Part shown: in pieces, positions 10,811-22,539 of the stretch
Position numbering within the stretch: the stretch's first letter is position 1
Layout of the letters: every line of letters begins with the position of its first letter
Source of the DNA: Maratus speciosus
Lineage: Eukaryota; Arthropoda; Arachnida; Araneae; Salticidae
Length of the DNA: 64,000 bases
Assembly (NCBI GenBank): GCA_963932465.1
Contig: OZ010786.1
Location: forward strand, 531,839,073-531,903,072
Direction of reading: 5' to 3'
Notes under the pieces: generated by a model
Told to the model about the DNA's origin: nothing
The model's input: only the letters and a program-made list of their open reading frames with translations
The model's database searches: none
Position numbers and translations under genes: made by a program

Positions 10811-11530
10811 GCTTGTGATCATATTACTAAAGAGTTTTGCGATATTTCCACTATAATGGCTGATATCCCATTTAGAATGCCTAGTAAACTACGTGCTGAA
10901 CAAATGAAAGATGTCGAATTAAAGGAAATCATTAAAAGTTTCGAAGCTAAAGAAAAAACTTTAAACCACACTAATAGGGCTGAACGCAGTTATATTAGGT
11001 AAACAAGAAGTTTTATACGGGTATTAACCAAGTTCGGTAGCAGAAGAAACACTAGTAGCCCATTCACATGAAATGGAGATAATTTTTTAAGAACACCATG
11101 ATTCACCTACGGTTGATCACTATGGATCGAAAGGTTCGTTAAATAGAACATCCAAAAGGTATTATAGCCCTGGAATTTGTTCATAAATTGCAGATAAAGT
11201 CACGGGTTTCGAATTTGTTAGTAATGTGATACAACCAGTATGCTTTCTGCTAGATAACAAACAAAGCCCAAATCCCATATACCATCCTGAGGCTAATCCT
11301 GTGAAAAAAAATAGAGACTTCAAACGGAGGTTGGTTATATTAGTAGATAAGTGGGAAAGTAGGAAGAGAAACTTCCAACAATTCGTTTTGCAATGTTTAC
11401 TGCGCCACATCACCGGAGAAACAGCAGAATTTTCACAATTTGTGAGCGAATTAAAAACGCCGGATGATGTTCAAAAAGATATTCTTGCTATAATTCACAA
11501 TAACAACTTTGTACCTGAAATTACAGCGAT
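10796..11530 (+). pseudogene. Integrase region of the Ty3/gypsy element, broken
   Basis: A linker frame (10796-11002) runs on from the VAD-LSR-like end of RNase H (ADMLFRSACD). Next come remnants of the HHCC zinc-binding region: 'HDSPTVDHYGSKGSLNRTSK' and 'RYYSPG'. The central DDE core is largely missing. The open frame 11226-11570 begins with 'NPIYHPEANPVKKNRDFK' (the YHPqaNg..ER.nr.lk block near the third catalytic residue), then 'ELKTPDDVQKD' in the position of the GRELxTPxD block. The last codons of that frame belong to the next insertion. Confidence 0.8.
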
Positions 11531-12683
11531 GACAGCGATGAACACTTCGGGAACTCAGCTTTCGCTTTAGAGTGTTAGTGCAATCCCGAGGGGTAGACCA
11601 CATCCACTCCTCCCGGCTCTCAACCAGAGTCTGAGAGGGAGCGTCGGGTCCCTGATCAAGCTGCTGAGATTTGTTTCGGTTACTATGAGATTTACAATTA
11701 CAATCACAATTGGTTACCCAATTTTTCTGGGCGAACCGAAGATTTCACATCGAAATATATGACCGTATGTAGTGATTACATGAGGATCATTTCACCTAAT
11801 GTGATTGCATAATTGTTTACAATTTTCTTGGATATATATACGTCACAGTACATTTAACACACAATATTTAACATGACAATTAGAAACACATTACAACACA
11901 ACATCAAACACTTACTATTTACATGACTGTGTGTAGTGAACACATGTGGATCATTTGAATGTGATTGCATAATTATTTACATTTTTCATGGATTTACAGG
12001 GATTTCACAGTACATTAAACACACAATATTGAACATCACAATTAGAAACATATTACAACACACCTACTATTTACAATTTGCGCATACAAGAGTTTGGAGA
12101 GATGCACAAGATAAAAATTCAAAAGTGATAGAAGTTTCTGGCACCCGCTAATAACCCGTTTCTCCCTCCATGCTACACCCTAGTGATGGAGTCGGACTAG
12201 AATGACTCTGGATTTGAAAAGATGTACTCGTTTGTTTCTATAAACCTCATGCATTGTATGATCTTGTTGAGTAGTTGTGGTTTCTCTTTTACATCCCGCC
12301 ACCAACTTGCTAAATTCATACGTGTATGTTTTTTGAGATGATAATGCGATGTTAATGTACAGTATAATACATAGTGTAACGATGTTTACGGCAAGCCACA
12401 AATGCATAGTGGGGAGTCTCTTTTGTTAATTTTGTATAAGTGTTCCTGAAAGGGGCCGTGATTTGTTAAAAATATGTGTAAGTATCTGTTGTTTACGAAA
12501 TACTTGTGGTCAACCAATGGCAAGAATTCCTTCGTATATCGGCCTGTGTCTGAATCCGTCCAGCGTTTTTGCCAATTTTTTAACAGATTCTGCTTTGTCT
12601 GTGATTTTAGTGAAAAAGCTGGATATGGTAAAAATGTATGTATTAGTGTTTCATCCGTTACTGCCGATTTTGCCAGTTGGTCA
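11527..12683 (-). mobile_element. Second antisense non-LTR fragment inside the gypsy element
   Basis: Gypsy homology stops after 'VPEIT' (about 11526) and resumes with 'YLKKFSN' (about 12684). The minus strand from 12683 begins at a GDQLAK motif of a non-LTR RNase H, so the insert is 5'-truncated. Positions 11527-12180 hold its 3' untranslated part, including a duplicated ~160-bp segment. A target duplication could not be identified with certainty. Confidence 0.7.
11765..12066 (+). repeat. Two-unit ~160-bp direct repeat
   Basis: The segment starting near 11765 (gtgtagtga..., ggatcattt, atgtgattgcataattgttt, cacagtacattaaacacaca, attagaaacacattacaaca) recurs from about 11931. It lies in the presumed 3' untranslated part of the non-LTR fragment, where short tandem repeats are common. 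Confidence 0.8.
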
Positions 12684-12688
12684 CCATA
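12180..12688 (-). pseudogene. Non-LTR RNase H / C-terminal region, frameshifted
   Basis: The frame is open from 12811, but only codons from about 12688 belong to the element. In order: 'GDQLAKSAV' (the GNE.AD.LAK end of RNase H), 'NWQKRWTDSDTGRYTKEFLP' (the WQ..W..s..GR block), 'LTNHGPFQEHLYKIN' (the GHGpF..YL.rf block), then 'SPLCICGLP', the first half of the CxCG zinc-like module. The second half continues in another frame toward 12180. The block order matches I/Jockey/R1-type elements. Confidence 0.75.
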
Positions 12689-13098
12689 CCTCAAGAAATT
12701 TTCAAACATTAGAAAATAAATTAAATACAAATTTGAAGCTAAACAAGAACAAATTAAGGAATACGCTGACCGCAAAAGGAAACTGGGACATCGTTTTGTG
12801 CCATGAGGCAAGGTTTGGGTTGACTCTATTCCAGTAAAAAACTTTTACAATCTTTAGCAATAAAACTTTAAAGTTCATGCTTAAAAGTGATGTACAATAC
12901 ATTACTTTAACTCAAAAATCACACACCACATTTGTAATAGTAAGCATGGACAATCCAAATGAACTGTTTGCTACATGAGATACTTTTGTGCAATGATATA
13001 GACATTGTGCCTTTTGCACGTAACAGAAAACGCGGCAGGCTACCTAAAAAAGTTACTGGTACCTTACCGAGGCGTCCGCGGAATCAGAGGGAGAGATT
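12684..13098 (+). pseudogene. C-terminal tail of gypsy pol
   Basis: Right of the second insertion the plus strand reads 'YLKKFSNI', then 'KQEQIKEYADRKRKLGHRF' (the q...k.yaD..R....f..GD block that follows integrase) and 'VWVDSIPV'. Near 13030-13097 there is a basic RGR...PRRPRNQRERL tail ending in a stop. Tails of this kind close the pol reading frame of arthropod gypsy elements. Several stops interrupt it. Confidence 0.7.
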
Positions 13099-13400
13099 GT
13101 AGCAAAATGGCTGCGTTCCCTAATTTCATGAAAGTACAAATGGCGTTGCTGCCACTTTCGGCAAAATAGATAAGGGCATTTGTCCAAACATGAATTGAAG
13201 TTACTTGAGGGAATGAATATTGCGCGAAATTGTAGATATTCGGAGTGTACGGAAATGGATCTCCTTTAGAGATGTTCTTCATGGTGTATTCTGCTCTCTT
13301 TATTTTACGCGCTTTTAGCGAAGTTGAGTGTAATTTTTGCGTCGTCGTGCATTAAAAGTATGATTGTTTACCTTGAGTCAATCTTGACATGCCATCATAA
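13099..13400 (+). promoter_or_regulatory. Candidate 3' LTR of the gypsy element
   Basis: The segment starts TGTAGC immediately after the pol stop codon, where a 3' LTR would begin. It is less AT-rich than its surroundings. The right boundary near 13400 is a guess, and no 5' partner was found to confirm it. Confidence 0.4.
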
Positions 13401-13729
13401 ACTTACTTTAGATTTTATCAGTTATATAATAACGCAGTATTACCACAGTAACTGAAATACACTAAATGCGTAAATGAAAACTAATAAAATCTGCAATAGA
13501 TCCACGGTGAACTTTCTGAAAACGTTCTAAATATAATCAAACAATACCTAATAATCTAAGTTATTGTTTTTGATTTATAACTGTTAAAAGGGACATTTTA
13601 CAGCATGATTTGCAATTTTAAAAACAAATTTATATAATTTTTAAAAAACGTCAATTAACAAAATAGTGGGTAATAATTGAATAAATGAAAATCAAGAAAA
13701 ATACAAATGAATTTTATGTTTAGATTTTT

Positions 13730-13763
<34 letters not shown>

Positions 13764-14781
13764 ACAAATGTCATGATACTAATTTAAATTTAAATAGAGC
13801 TTCATAAAGGAATCATATTCTAAAGAAAATATATCAGTTAATCTTCTTACTATAATAACAAAAGGTAAAAATATCCCAATAAGACTAAGCCTTAGAAAGA
13901 GTCTCACTTAAGAAAACAAAAATACAAGAGCTAATTTTATTTATCTTTATCTTTAATTTAATTTTAAAATACAGACTTTCTCCCAGGTTTAAAAGGGACA
14001 GGGTGCTGATAGAGGAAAAAAAGGGCAGTTTTTTGGTTCTTAATCCACTTTTCTGATTCTAAAGATACTATTACTTCCGATATTAGTATACTTGCAATAC
14101 TATTCTTCTGCCGTACTTTTTTGTATTTCTTTTGGCATTTTATTGTATTTTTAAAGGCACTTTTAATATTTAAAATTCAGGGGACTCTTTTCAAGACAAG
14201 AATAGGGATGTTTTTATTGTAAAAAAATAAATAAAAAAATAGTAAGGGCAATTTTTTTGGATAAGCGGCAAGGAGGATGCTACGTTTTTGGATGAGGGAA
14301 AAGGAGCGCCGTATTTTATAAATCAAAGCGCAGGAAGGGTGCAGTACACCCCTAAACTGTCTATCGGAATCTCTGTAATATTATATATATCGTTCACCTG
14401 CAAGAAAAGTGACACATCCCGACAAAAGCAAATTTCACTAGAGAGGCAAAAGAAAATTTTCATGATTTTACTGTAACATGAAATTATAGCACTTAGCTCA
14501 TGTATGTGCATAAAAGCATGAAAAATGAAGATGCAGGATGATGCTTGGAGGATAGAGTAATTTTACTTTACCCCCCCCCCCCCACACACACACACATATC
14601 ATCCACCCCTTTTCTATGGTCAGAAATGGACATATAGCGTAAAAAGAGATTTTCTGTATAACTACACTTATGAAACATTTTGTGTAGCAAGACACACTTA
14701 TGACAGACTTATTTGTGAGATAAAATGCAAAATGAATTTTTGCGAGATGTGTCACTTTTCTAGCCAGAGAGCGACATAATG

Positions 14782-14817
<36 letters not shown>

Positions 14818-16420
14818 CCCTAAGCCTAATAATTTCTTTTTCTTTTCATGTCTTTAAAATTGTATACTGAAATTTTACGAAACTAACTTAAATTTAAACA
14901 GATAGTCACAAATAAATCATATTTGAAAGACACAAGTATATCACTAAGTGCCCTAACTAATATAACAAAATGTTAAAAAAAATTCCACTAAATACTAAGC
15001 CTTACAAAGCATTTTATGGAAGAAAACAAAAAGAAAAATATCTATCCTTATCTCAGCAGAAAATGAGTTTCATATTTCTTCGAAAGCATTTTCAGTTTCT
15101 CATTTCATATGGGATAAGTACAAAAAAAAAAAAAAAAAAGTAAACAACGTTTCCATAAAAATATATGTTCCGTAATTATCGGGATTTTATGAGTATTCAG
15201 TGAAAGCAATTTCGCTGAGTTACCAAACTGATATTTGAGTACCGAAATATCTTATTATGATATTTAATGTATGCTGAATGTATGCAGAATGTAACAACTA
15301 TCCTAATATAGACTTTACAACTATTCTTTGTTTATATATTTTATAATTATTCTTTCTTTGTATTATATTTATATTTTAGATTATGATAAAGCAAGCTTTA
15401 ATAAGAAATATGCAAATAAAAGGGATTTTCATTATTATATAGCTGATATCGCTTTACCTACATAGTTTTCACGAAATGTATTTAGCAGATTTTTTAAACC
15501 GCATATCTATCAGATTACGGTTAAAATTAAAATATTTTCTAACACGAAAACAGCATACAATACTGATAATAAAATATTGATATATAATGCCATAATCTAG
15601 ACACATATCGTATTACAGCAAATAATCTATATGAAACAATTTTTGTATTTTTCATAAATAAAAATTTCTGTTTTGTCACGTCTTGCCATTTGTTATGTTT
15701 TTTTTTTTTTTTTTTTTTTTTTTAATGTTATGCCGTTGAAATATTCCATAATATGCCATTAGCATTGCAGCTTATTACCGACACAGGATTTTTTAAAAAT
15801 AAATCTAAATTTCTATTTAAGTAACGTATATAAATTAAATTATTCCAGTTCAAAACATACATTTAAATCAGCGTTAAAAGTATGTTTCCAAATGATATAA
15901 CTGGTAATTTTTGCTCAAATGTGAAAACATTTATATCATAAAAGCTTGAGATAAACAAAAATAATTTTAAAAGTTTTAGAAATATGATGTCTAGTGCAGT
16001 TTAACAAATGGGACAAGAATAAATTATTTTCAACAAAATTAATATGTAGAGACGTTTGAGCCACTACTTTAAATCACAGTCATAGGAAGATTAAAACAGC
16101 TGAAGTTGCAGTTCTTCTTACGCAGAAATCAGCATTTCCGTATAGTATAAATTCAGCAAGTACATTATTCAATTCAGGGCTTATTATAGAGAAAATAAGA
16201 ATGAATAAGAAAAGGGGGGGGGGGGTGTTATGTCGTCTGTAATAAAAATGACTGATACGAAGATAAGAAATTGTTATTTTTTTTAACATAAAAATATATT
16301 TTTCTCTTTTTTTCTGTATTCATTTAGAAGAATTTAAAGATGTTAGATTTTTTTTAAATTAAAATAAAGATCATAACGATAGTGTCATAAAATATCTATA
16401 ACTCTGCCTTTTTAAAAGTA
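13401..16420. other. AT-rich stretch with simple repeats
   Basis: No gene was recognised. It contains T-runs near 13731-13761 and 15699-15723, a C-run followed by (CA)n near 14571-14597, a (TA)n tract near 14783-14813, an A-run near 15121-15139 and a G-run near 16215-16225. The short frames at 14288-14755 and 16080-16289 cross these tracts and show no family signature. Confidence 0.5.
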
Positions 16421-17282
16421 CAGTAGGACCTCGTTTTCCCGACACCCGGTTTTTACGTCACTCCTCTTATCACGTTAGTTTTTCAAAGTGCCGATTTTCT
16501 GTATATGATTTTAATGTAAATAAACTCCGGATTTTACGTCTTTGAATAATTTTCAACTCCGGATATCACGACGGTTTAGGGAAATTTTTCATTTTTCATC
16601 ATCTATCTTATAAGAACAGAAATTAAGCGGCAACAAATGTCTTAGCCAAACGTTTCACAAAAGTATCTAAAATACCCATTGAGATAATTGAGAAATTTTA
16701 CTTCAATCCTTTATCTGAATAAATAAGCCCACACACTATGAATGACCCCCTTAAGCTCCAAATAGAGGTATCAGTCTACTCGTGGTCTTTTTGTTCTGGT
16801 CAGACGGTGTTTTCTTGTGGTTACGCGGCGTTTTTCATACGACTAAAACCGAAGCATTGCAGTGCATTGCAACGATCAAAAATGATCTAACATCCATTTC
16901 TGAAACAATGAACATTGATTACAATTCATTGTATAATATTGATTACAATTTATTGGATACTATTGAAAAAGAAATTGTAGGAAGCACATCTAGGGGTAAG
17001 CAAACCTTAATTCATCATTATTTTATTAAACAATAAAAAAGAAGTCATCATAAATCTAATTTTTATTCTTTTCAATTTTGGTTTGTGTTTATTTTGTTTA
17101 ATAATAATATTTTATTGCAGTAAACCGCAAGAACAATAATGAATTTAAAATTGTCTTATAAATTAATTAAAAATACAACTTTTTATAAACATATTTTTCT
17201 CCAAATCCGGTTATCGCGACACTCTGCTTATGACGACACTTTTTTCTGGTCATTAGAGTGTCGGTATAACGAGGTTCGACTG
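16421..17282 (+). mobile_element. Tigger/pogo-type DNA transposon, internally deleted
   Basis: Left end CAGTAGGACCTCGTTTTCC and reverse-complemented right end CAGTCGAACCTCGTTATAC, each flanked by TA (16419-16420, 17283-17284). The CAGT(A/C)GAACCTCG(T)TATA..CGACA terminus with a TA duplication is typical of Tigger elements. A second pair of 'cggtt/atcgcgac' inner repeats lies near 16555 and 17205. Its 862 bp hold only the 3' end of a transposase frame. Confidence 0.88.
16782..17036 (+). pseudogene. C-terminal fragment of a Tigger/jerky-type transposase
   Basis: The 84-codon frame ends in '...RGKQTLIHHYFIKQ'. Tigger transposases usually end in a short acidic/hydrophobic region followed by a KQ(T/S)xIxxFF-type tail, so the last ~50 codons fit. 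The start codon is arbitrary, because the DDE and DNA-binding domains upstream are missing. The frame lies inside the TA-flanked element and reads toward its right end. Confidence 0.6.
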
Positions 17283-17669
17283 TAATAATTCAATAATAAG
17301 AATAAAACTGTTAATTTTTGTGCAAAAGATATTATGCATTTAAAATATTTTGCTTTATAGTTTTATACACGAAAACGTGTATCCATAATATATTTTATAA
17401 TTTCGAAATACTTCTATACTTACTCAAATTCTATAGCATACTGGAAGCAATTAAAGTGCCGTTTCTTTTTAGAATTTTATTAAAAAAAACTTAGTATTGG
17501 TGTATTTTTATATGAAAATAAAAGTTAATATAAAATCAGAAATATTATAATCCGAGAAGATATCACTGCATTATTTCTTTATTTTTGTTTTAACTTTTCA
17601 TTTTTCTTATAATGAAAAATCCTGAAGAAGTTCAAATTCTACAAAAAATTAATAGATTAAGGTTAGTAA
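17283..17669. other. AT-rich sequence, nothing recognised
   Basis: No frame or repeat boundary was seen apart from the flanking tandem duplication. Confidence 0.4.
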
Positions 17670-18340
17670 AAGTAAAAGAAAACGTAGTTTACAAGACGTC
17701 GTACAAGACGTAGTCTACAAAAGAGTTATTCAACAGTTTTGGTTTAAACAATCAATATTGAACATTCAACAGCGAATCTAACTAAAGTTAGTAATACTAA
17801 TATATTTATAAGAATAACAATACTTATTGTGAAATAAACAGTTGTTATTAAAGTTAAACATTTTTTTATAATAAAAGTACCCCTTTCTTTTATTTTTTTA
17901 ACGCAAACATGAGAGTAATACCTGTTTTATTATTTTTCCTGCCTTTTACATACAAACAGGTGACAATGTTTAACCGAAGATTGCACTGAGCGTTTTGTTT
18001 AATAATTCTGTATGCCAAAATTAAAAGAAAACGTGGTTTACAGATCTTAGTGATTAGAGTTCATTGACAAATTTGGTTTAAACATTTGAATATTCAACTG
18101 TCAATTTCACTGAAGTTAATAATAGTAATATTTTATAAGAATAAACATATATATTTTGAAAGGAACAGTTATTAATAAAGCTAATTAATATAGTAATAAA
18201 AAATGCGCATATTTTTATTATTTTTTCTTTTTTTACAAAAATAAGAGTAATGCATGTCTTATTATTTTTATTCTCTTCTACATACAAACACGTGACTAGG
18301 TGTAACCGAAGATCACACAGAGGGTGTTGTTTAATAATCC
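17670..18340 (+). repeat. Two-unit ~345-bp tandem duplication
   Basis: Unit 1 (about 17670-18016) and unit 2 (about 18020-18340) share gaaaacgt.gtttaca, ttggtttaaac, 'attcaac..c.aat..cactgaagtta', 'ataagaataa', 'acatacaaacacgtgac' and 'taaccgaagat.cac'. They are clearly diverged. An open frame on the minus strand of unit 2 (18078-18359) has no counterpart in unit 1 and is not taken as a gene. Confidence 0.75.
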
Positions 18341-18710
18341 TTTCAAGAAACCTTATCATTCAATTAATATATCTAAATTGTTATATATAATAACTTAATT
18401 CTTAATCTTTTTCAATAAGAAAACACATAAGAGCACAATTATTTTATTTTAGTTATTGAAATCGAGAGGTATTTTTTAAATCAATTTAATAATATTCATA
18501 AACTGCTTTTCATTCAAGTGTAACAAAATATGTCTGTATAACGAAAAATCGTATATAATTTCATGATTTATATTTAGCCTAAAAAAAAGAAGACAGTTCA
18601 AAAAACAAAGTTTCAGTTTTTAGAAATTCCCATTTTTCGCAAATGTATTTCCAAACTTTCTTAACATAACTAAAAATTCATATTTTGTATTAACAATTTT
18701 AGTCTAAGAG
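18341..18710. other. AT-rich sequence left of the foldback element
   Basis: No gene or repeat was recognised. Confidence 0.4.
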
Positions 18711-18740
18711 CTAGCAACGTCAAAAAATCAATTGATTTTA

Positions 18741-19157
18741 TCAAGGCTCATTTTTCTATATATTTTTCCATTTTATGGTGTAGTACGTTTGCGAGCGGTC
18801 TTGCAGTCGGGAGACGATTCGTTTATCTGCGGGAAAAGGGGTTATGCAGGTCAAAAAACTTCAAAATTATGTCCTTTTATCAAGGTTCATTTTTCTATAT
18901 GTTCTTCCTATTTATGGTGTAGTACGTTTGCGGGTGGTCTGTCAGTCAGGAGACGTTGCGTTTACCTGCGGGAAAAGAGGTTGTGCAGGTCTAAAAACTT
19001 CAAAATTACGTCATTTTATCAAGGCTAATTTTTCTATATCTTATTCCGTTTTATGGTGTAGTACGATTGCAGGCGGTCTGGCAGTTGGGAGACGTTGAGT
19101 TTAATTGCGGATGAAGGTGTTATGCAGGTCAAAAAACTTCAAAATTACGTCATTTTA
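18741..19157 (+). repeat. Left arm: three 139-bp tandem units
   Basis: 'tcaagg(c/t)t.atttttctata' occurs at 18741, 18880 and 19019. Each unit contains 'ttatggtgtagtacg', 'ctgcgggaaaagggg'-like and 'gcaggtcaaaaaacttcaaaatta' blocks. The period is not a multiple of three, so the apparent open frames (18732-19028, 18844-19098) are reading-frame accidents. Confidence 0.9.
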
Positions 19158-19479
19158 GCATGATTTTTGTTTATAACATCTGTTTCTACTAACTATTTGT
19201 GATATTAATCCATTATTGCCAGACATTATCAATGTCGCTAAGACCATGCCAGATCCACATTTATAGGTAACGTATTCAACTTTGGTTAAGAGACAACCTA
19301 TAATTAATTTGTCAGACATAAATTCAATTGCAAAATTAATGCCGGACGGCTTAAATATGTCAACGAAGGTGCCTGTTTCAAAAGTTTCTTTATATTTTAA
19401 AAATTATAGTTTAAAAATTACAATTATATAACTTTACATTACACAAAATTAAACATTTTTTCGACAAACACTATGTATA

Positions 19480-21567
19480 TCTTACCCTATATATATAAAA
19501 TCCTAATGAAACGAATTTATGAAACGAATATATGAAACCACCGAAATGTGTATCGATTCTTTGAATTGACTGATTAAACAACTGATTATGTTTCACGGCT
19601 TTGCGAATACTTTGCGATGAAATTAACACCAAAATCAATATTGATCCGCAGATTTCAAAACTGGTATTAGAATTTTTAAATTCGAATTAGTTTTCGAAAT
19701 ATTAATTTTTTTCTAATTTTATATACATTTTTCTAATGATGGCAACTCAAATTTTAATTAAACAGATTTTTTTTCAGATTTTAGAAAAGGTTACTATTTT
19801 AAACTAATTTGGCGAGAAGTTTGGCCTCCCTTAAATGTATGCTAAGAAATGTATCATGTTACTTTTATTCATAATTCAATTTGTATTTCATTATCATTTT
19901 ATTTAATACAAACAGAAATATTTAAAATAAATGGCTTTCACTTCTTTATTTTTTTAAACGAAATGAAAAGGAAAATATTAGGCACAGATATCTTATACGC
20001 ACCGCGGTACCTAATTGGCACCAAAATGGCATTATTTTGGTTGACATGGTAACCCGACTATTATTGTTTATTTAATAATACATCTTTATTTACTTTATTT
20101 TCTTTTTTTTTTATTATATAAATTGTTTTGTTCTATAGTTAATTATTTTTTTTTGGTTGTTTTCCTTTAAAAATAAAAAATAATAGAAAATAATTAAAAA
20201 ATACGGTACTACTTAGTTAGTCCATCGACCCATTTCGCCAAATTATCTAAATCGCCAAATTATACAAATTGACGTAATTTTTATTTTAAATAACGAAAGA
20301 AGAAAGAAAATAGTATAACATTAATAAATATACAAATAAAATGTCGAAATAAAAATCACGTGATGACGTAAAGACATGTAACTTGCTTAAAATCAAGTGA
20401 ATGTGACATTTATCAACCATTATTGGCATTTAATCTTATAGTTTGGTGATAGATTTTTGTTCGACGGGATAACTAAGTAGTACCAAAAATACATATGTAA
20501 CTGGTATTCGAAAACGAAGATTTCGCCAAATTTTCGTAAATAAAATCACGCCAAACCGGGTGCGGTTATGGCATCTGGCCAAATATTAAATGATGTAACA
20601 AACGATGACATTTAATTTCAACTTCAAAGCAATGTTTTAATTTACCTCTCGAAAAAAAAAAATGCTAACTGGCGAGTTGAAAAATAGTTATTGGCGAGAT
20701 TTGCTCCCGGCTAGCGTAACAGTACCAAGAATTCTTTGCGACAATGCTTTTATGTAGTATTATTAAAAAAAAATGATTTTTTTAATCGAAATGGAAAAGT
20801 TTTGGCACAGATGCCACATACAGTCATATATTGGCGCTATTTTTTTCTGACGCCAATGTCATATACGCAACGGGTACTTAACTGGCGCCATAGTATCGTT
20901 ATTTTGCTTGATTTGATAAGCCGGATGTTGTTGTTTATGCTGTTGATCTTTTCCCCAAATTAGCGTCGGAAAAAAATCGCGCCAATAAGGGACCGTATAT
21001 GATATCTGGGCCAAACTTTCATATGAAAAGCGAAGGGATCAGAGCGTATTTATTTATGGCAGTTACATGACTTGGACTATTATAATATAGATGAAATGAT
21101 GCCGATAGAATAATATTTGGCGACTTATCATCTGTACCTGGCTAACATTAAAGTACCAAATTGGCACCAGGAATATAAAAAGCAAAGTGGTTCGCCGGGA
21201 ACTGCTGATGATAGTCACATGGCTTAAACTATTGTTATCGAAGTTGTTTTAAAATACCGGGAGACAAAGACTCTGTACACTTAATTCCTGTTATTTTTAG
21301 CCTCTTTTCAAACGTTTAACTGATCCTCTTTAATCACACACGAAAACAACCATTGGATGGCTTAACAGCAACTGATTCGGCCTTAAATTTTTGAAATCAA
21401 AGGAAATTGAATGGAAACCCGTTTACAGGGAGATCTCTACAGCTTTTTTCAGTATAATTCAATCTTCTATAATATTTTTTAAACCGATCAGATTAGCGTG
21501 TTTTTAGATTCTGCGGTGTCTGAACGGGGGTTGGCGAGCGTAGCTAGCAGAGGGCAGAGCCCCCTAG
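19480..21567 (+). mobile_element. Non-autonomous Helitron nested in the foldback element
   Basis: The 3' end has a small GC-rich hairpin (GGGC-aga-GCCC at 21552-21562) followed by CTAG and then T, the canonical Helitron 3' terminus inserted between A and T. The proposed 5' end is TC at 19480-19481, preceded by A. That 5' call rests on the TC rule and on where foldback homology stops, and is less certain. There is no Rep/helicase frame in about 2.09 kb, so it is non-autonomous. Its last ~680 bp recur at 2927-3597. Confidence 0.7.
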
Positions 21568-21599
21568 TATATATATATATATATATATTTACAAAGAAA

Positions 21600-22110
21600 C
21601 GATTATTGCTATGGTAACAATGAAGGGTTGAGTGTCATTAAATGAAGCCAAATCTCTACAAAAGATGCCATTTCTTGAAATAGGCACTGTCTGGCATATT
21701 AGTTATAGGTTGTCTGCTAGCCAAAGAGTAATATCTTGTTATTTTTAAGCTTGATAAAATGACGTAAACAGGATTTATAATTTTTAAAATATAAACCACT
21801 CTTGAAACATGCACTTTCGTTGCCATATTTAAAGACGTATGGCATTAACTTTGCAACCGAAATTTGTGTCTGGCAAATTAATTATAGGTTGTCTGCTAGC
21901 CAAAGAGTAATATGTTGTAATTTTTAATCTTCATAAAATGTCGTAAAGATGACTTATAATTTTTAAACTATAAAACACTCTTGAAACAGACACTTTCGTT
22001 GCCATATTTAAAGCCGTTTGGTATTAACTTTGCAGCCGAAATTATGTCTTGCAAATTATTTATAGGTTGTCTGATAGTCAAAGAGTAATATGTTGCTTAT
22101 AAATCTGGAT
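21600..22110 (+). repeat. Three ~179-bp tandem units, inner tier of the right arm
   Basis: 'ttataggttgtctg.tag.caaagagtaatat' occurs at about 21703, 21882 and 22060, with shared 'actctttgaaacag/a..cactttcgttgccatatttaaag'-like blocks between. The reverse-complemented counterpart left of the Helitron is a single partial copy (about 19285-19470). Confidence 0.8.
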
Positions 22111-22199
22111 CTGTTAGGGTCTTAGCTACATTGGCAACATCTGACAATAATGGATTAATATCACAAATAGTTTGTAGAAATAGATGTTATAAACAAAAA

Positions 22200-22483
22200 C
22201 CATGCTAAAATGACTTAATGTAGATGTTTTTTCACCTGCATAACCCATTCTCTCGCAGGTAATCGCAACATTTCCCTTCAGCCAGAACGCGCGCAAACGT
22301 ACTACACCATAAAACGGAAGAACTATGGAAAAATGAGCCTTGATAAAATGACCTAATTTTGAAGTTTTTTCACCTGCATAACCCCTTTTCCCGCAGGTAA
22401 ACGCAAAGTCTCCGGACTGCCAGACCACCCGCAAACGTACTACACCATTAATTGGAAGAGCATATAGAAAAGTAAGACTTGAT
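22200..22483 (-). repeat. Right arm: two 139-bp units, inverted
   Basis: 'cttgataaaatca/g' occurs at about 22338 and 22478 with 'cgcaaacgtactacaccat' and 'acctgcataacc' blocks. These are reverse complements of the left-arm units. The minus-strand open frame of 136 codons here (22126-22536) is a product of the repeat. Confidence 0.85.
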
Positions 22484-22539
22484 AAAATCAGGGACGAAAA
22501 CGTACTAGCTCTTAGACTATTTTTAATGCACATCACAAT

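Larger units (their letters stand above)
8164..13400 (+). mobile_element. Ty3/gypsy LTR retrotransposon, decayed, with two nested insertions
   Basis: In order on the plus strand: gag-like remnant, zinc-knuckle remnant, spacer before reverse transcriptase, reverse transcriptase, RNase H, integrase zinc-binding and C-terminal remnants, a basic pol tail, then a candidate 3' LTR. This gag-RT-RH-IN order is diagnostic of Ty3/gypsy. Stops and frameshifts occur throughout. Two antisense non-LTR fragments (9641-10191 and about 11527-12683) split the pol region. No matching 5' LTR was found upstream, so the 5' side looks truncated. Confidence 0.85.
18711..22518. mobile_element. Foldback (FB-like) element with tandem-repeat inverted termini, Helitron inside
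   Basis: The outer ends agtctaagagctag and ctagctcttagact are inverted. The left arm holds three 139-bp tandem units (18741-19157). The right arm holds two units of the same repeat in reverse (about 22200-22483). Inside them both sides share a second block (...ataacatctgtttctac...attattgcc.ga, inverted at 22120-22200). Then comes a third tier: ~179-bp units starting near 21703, 21882 and 22060 on the right, and one inverted, partial unit left of 19480. Long terminal inverted repeats built from tandem repeats define foldback elements such as FB and Galileo. No transposase was seen. Confidence 0.75.

Noticed and set aside
18732..19098. Overlapping open frames with repeated 'FYGVVRLRA'-like peptides, mirrored on the minus strand at 22126-22536
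   Set aside because: They are read through 139-bp tandem units in the foldback arms. The period is not a multiple of three and the peptide changes frame between units.
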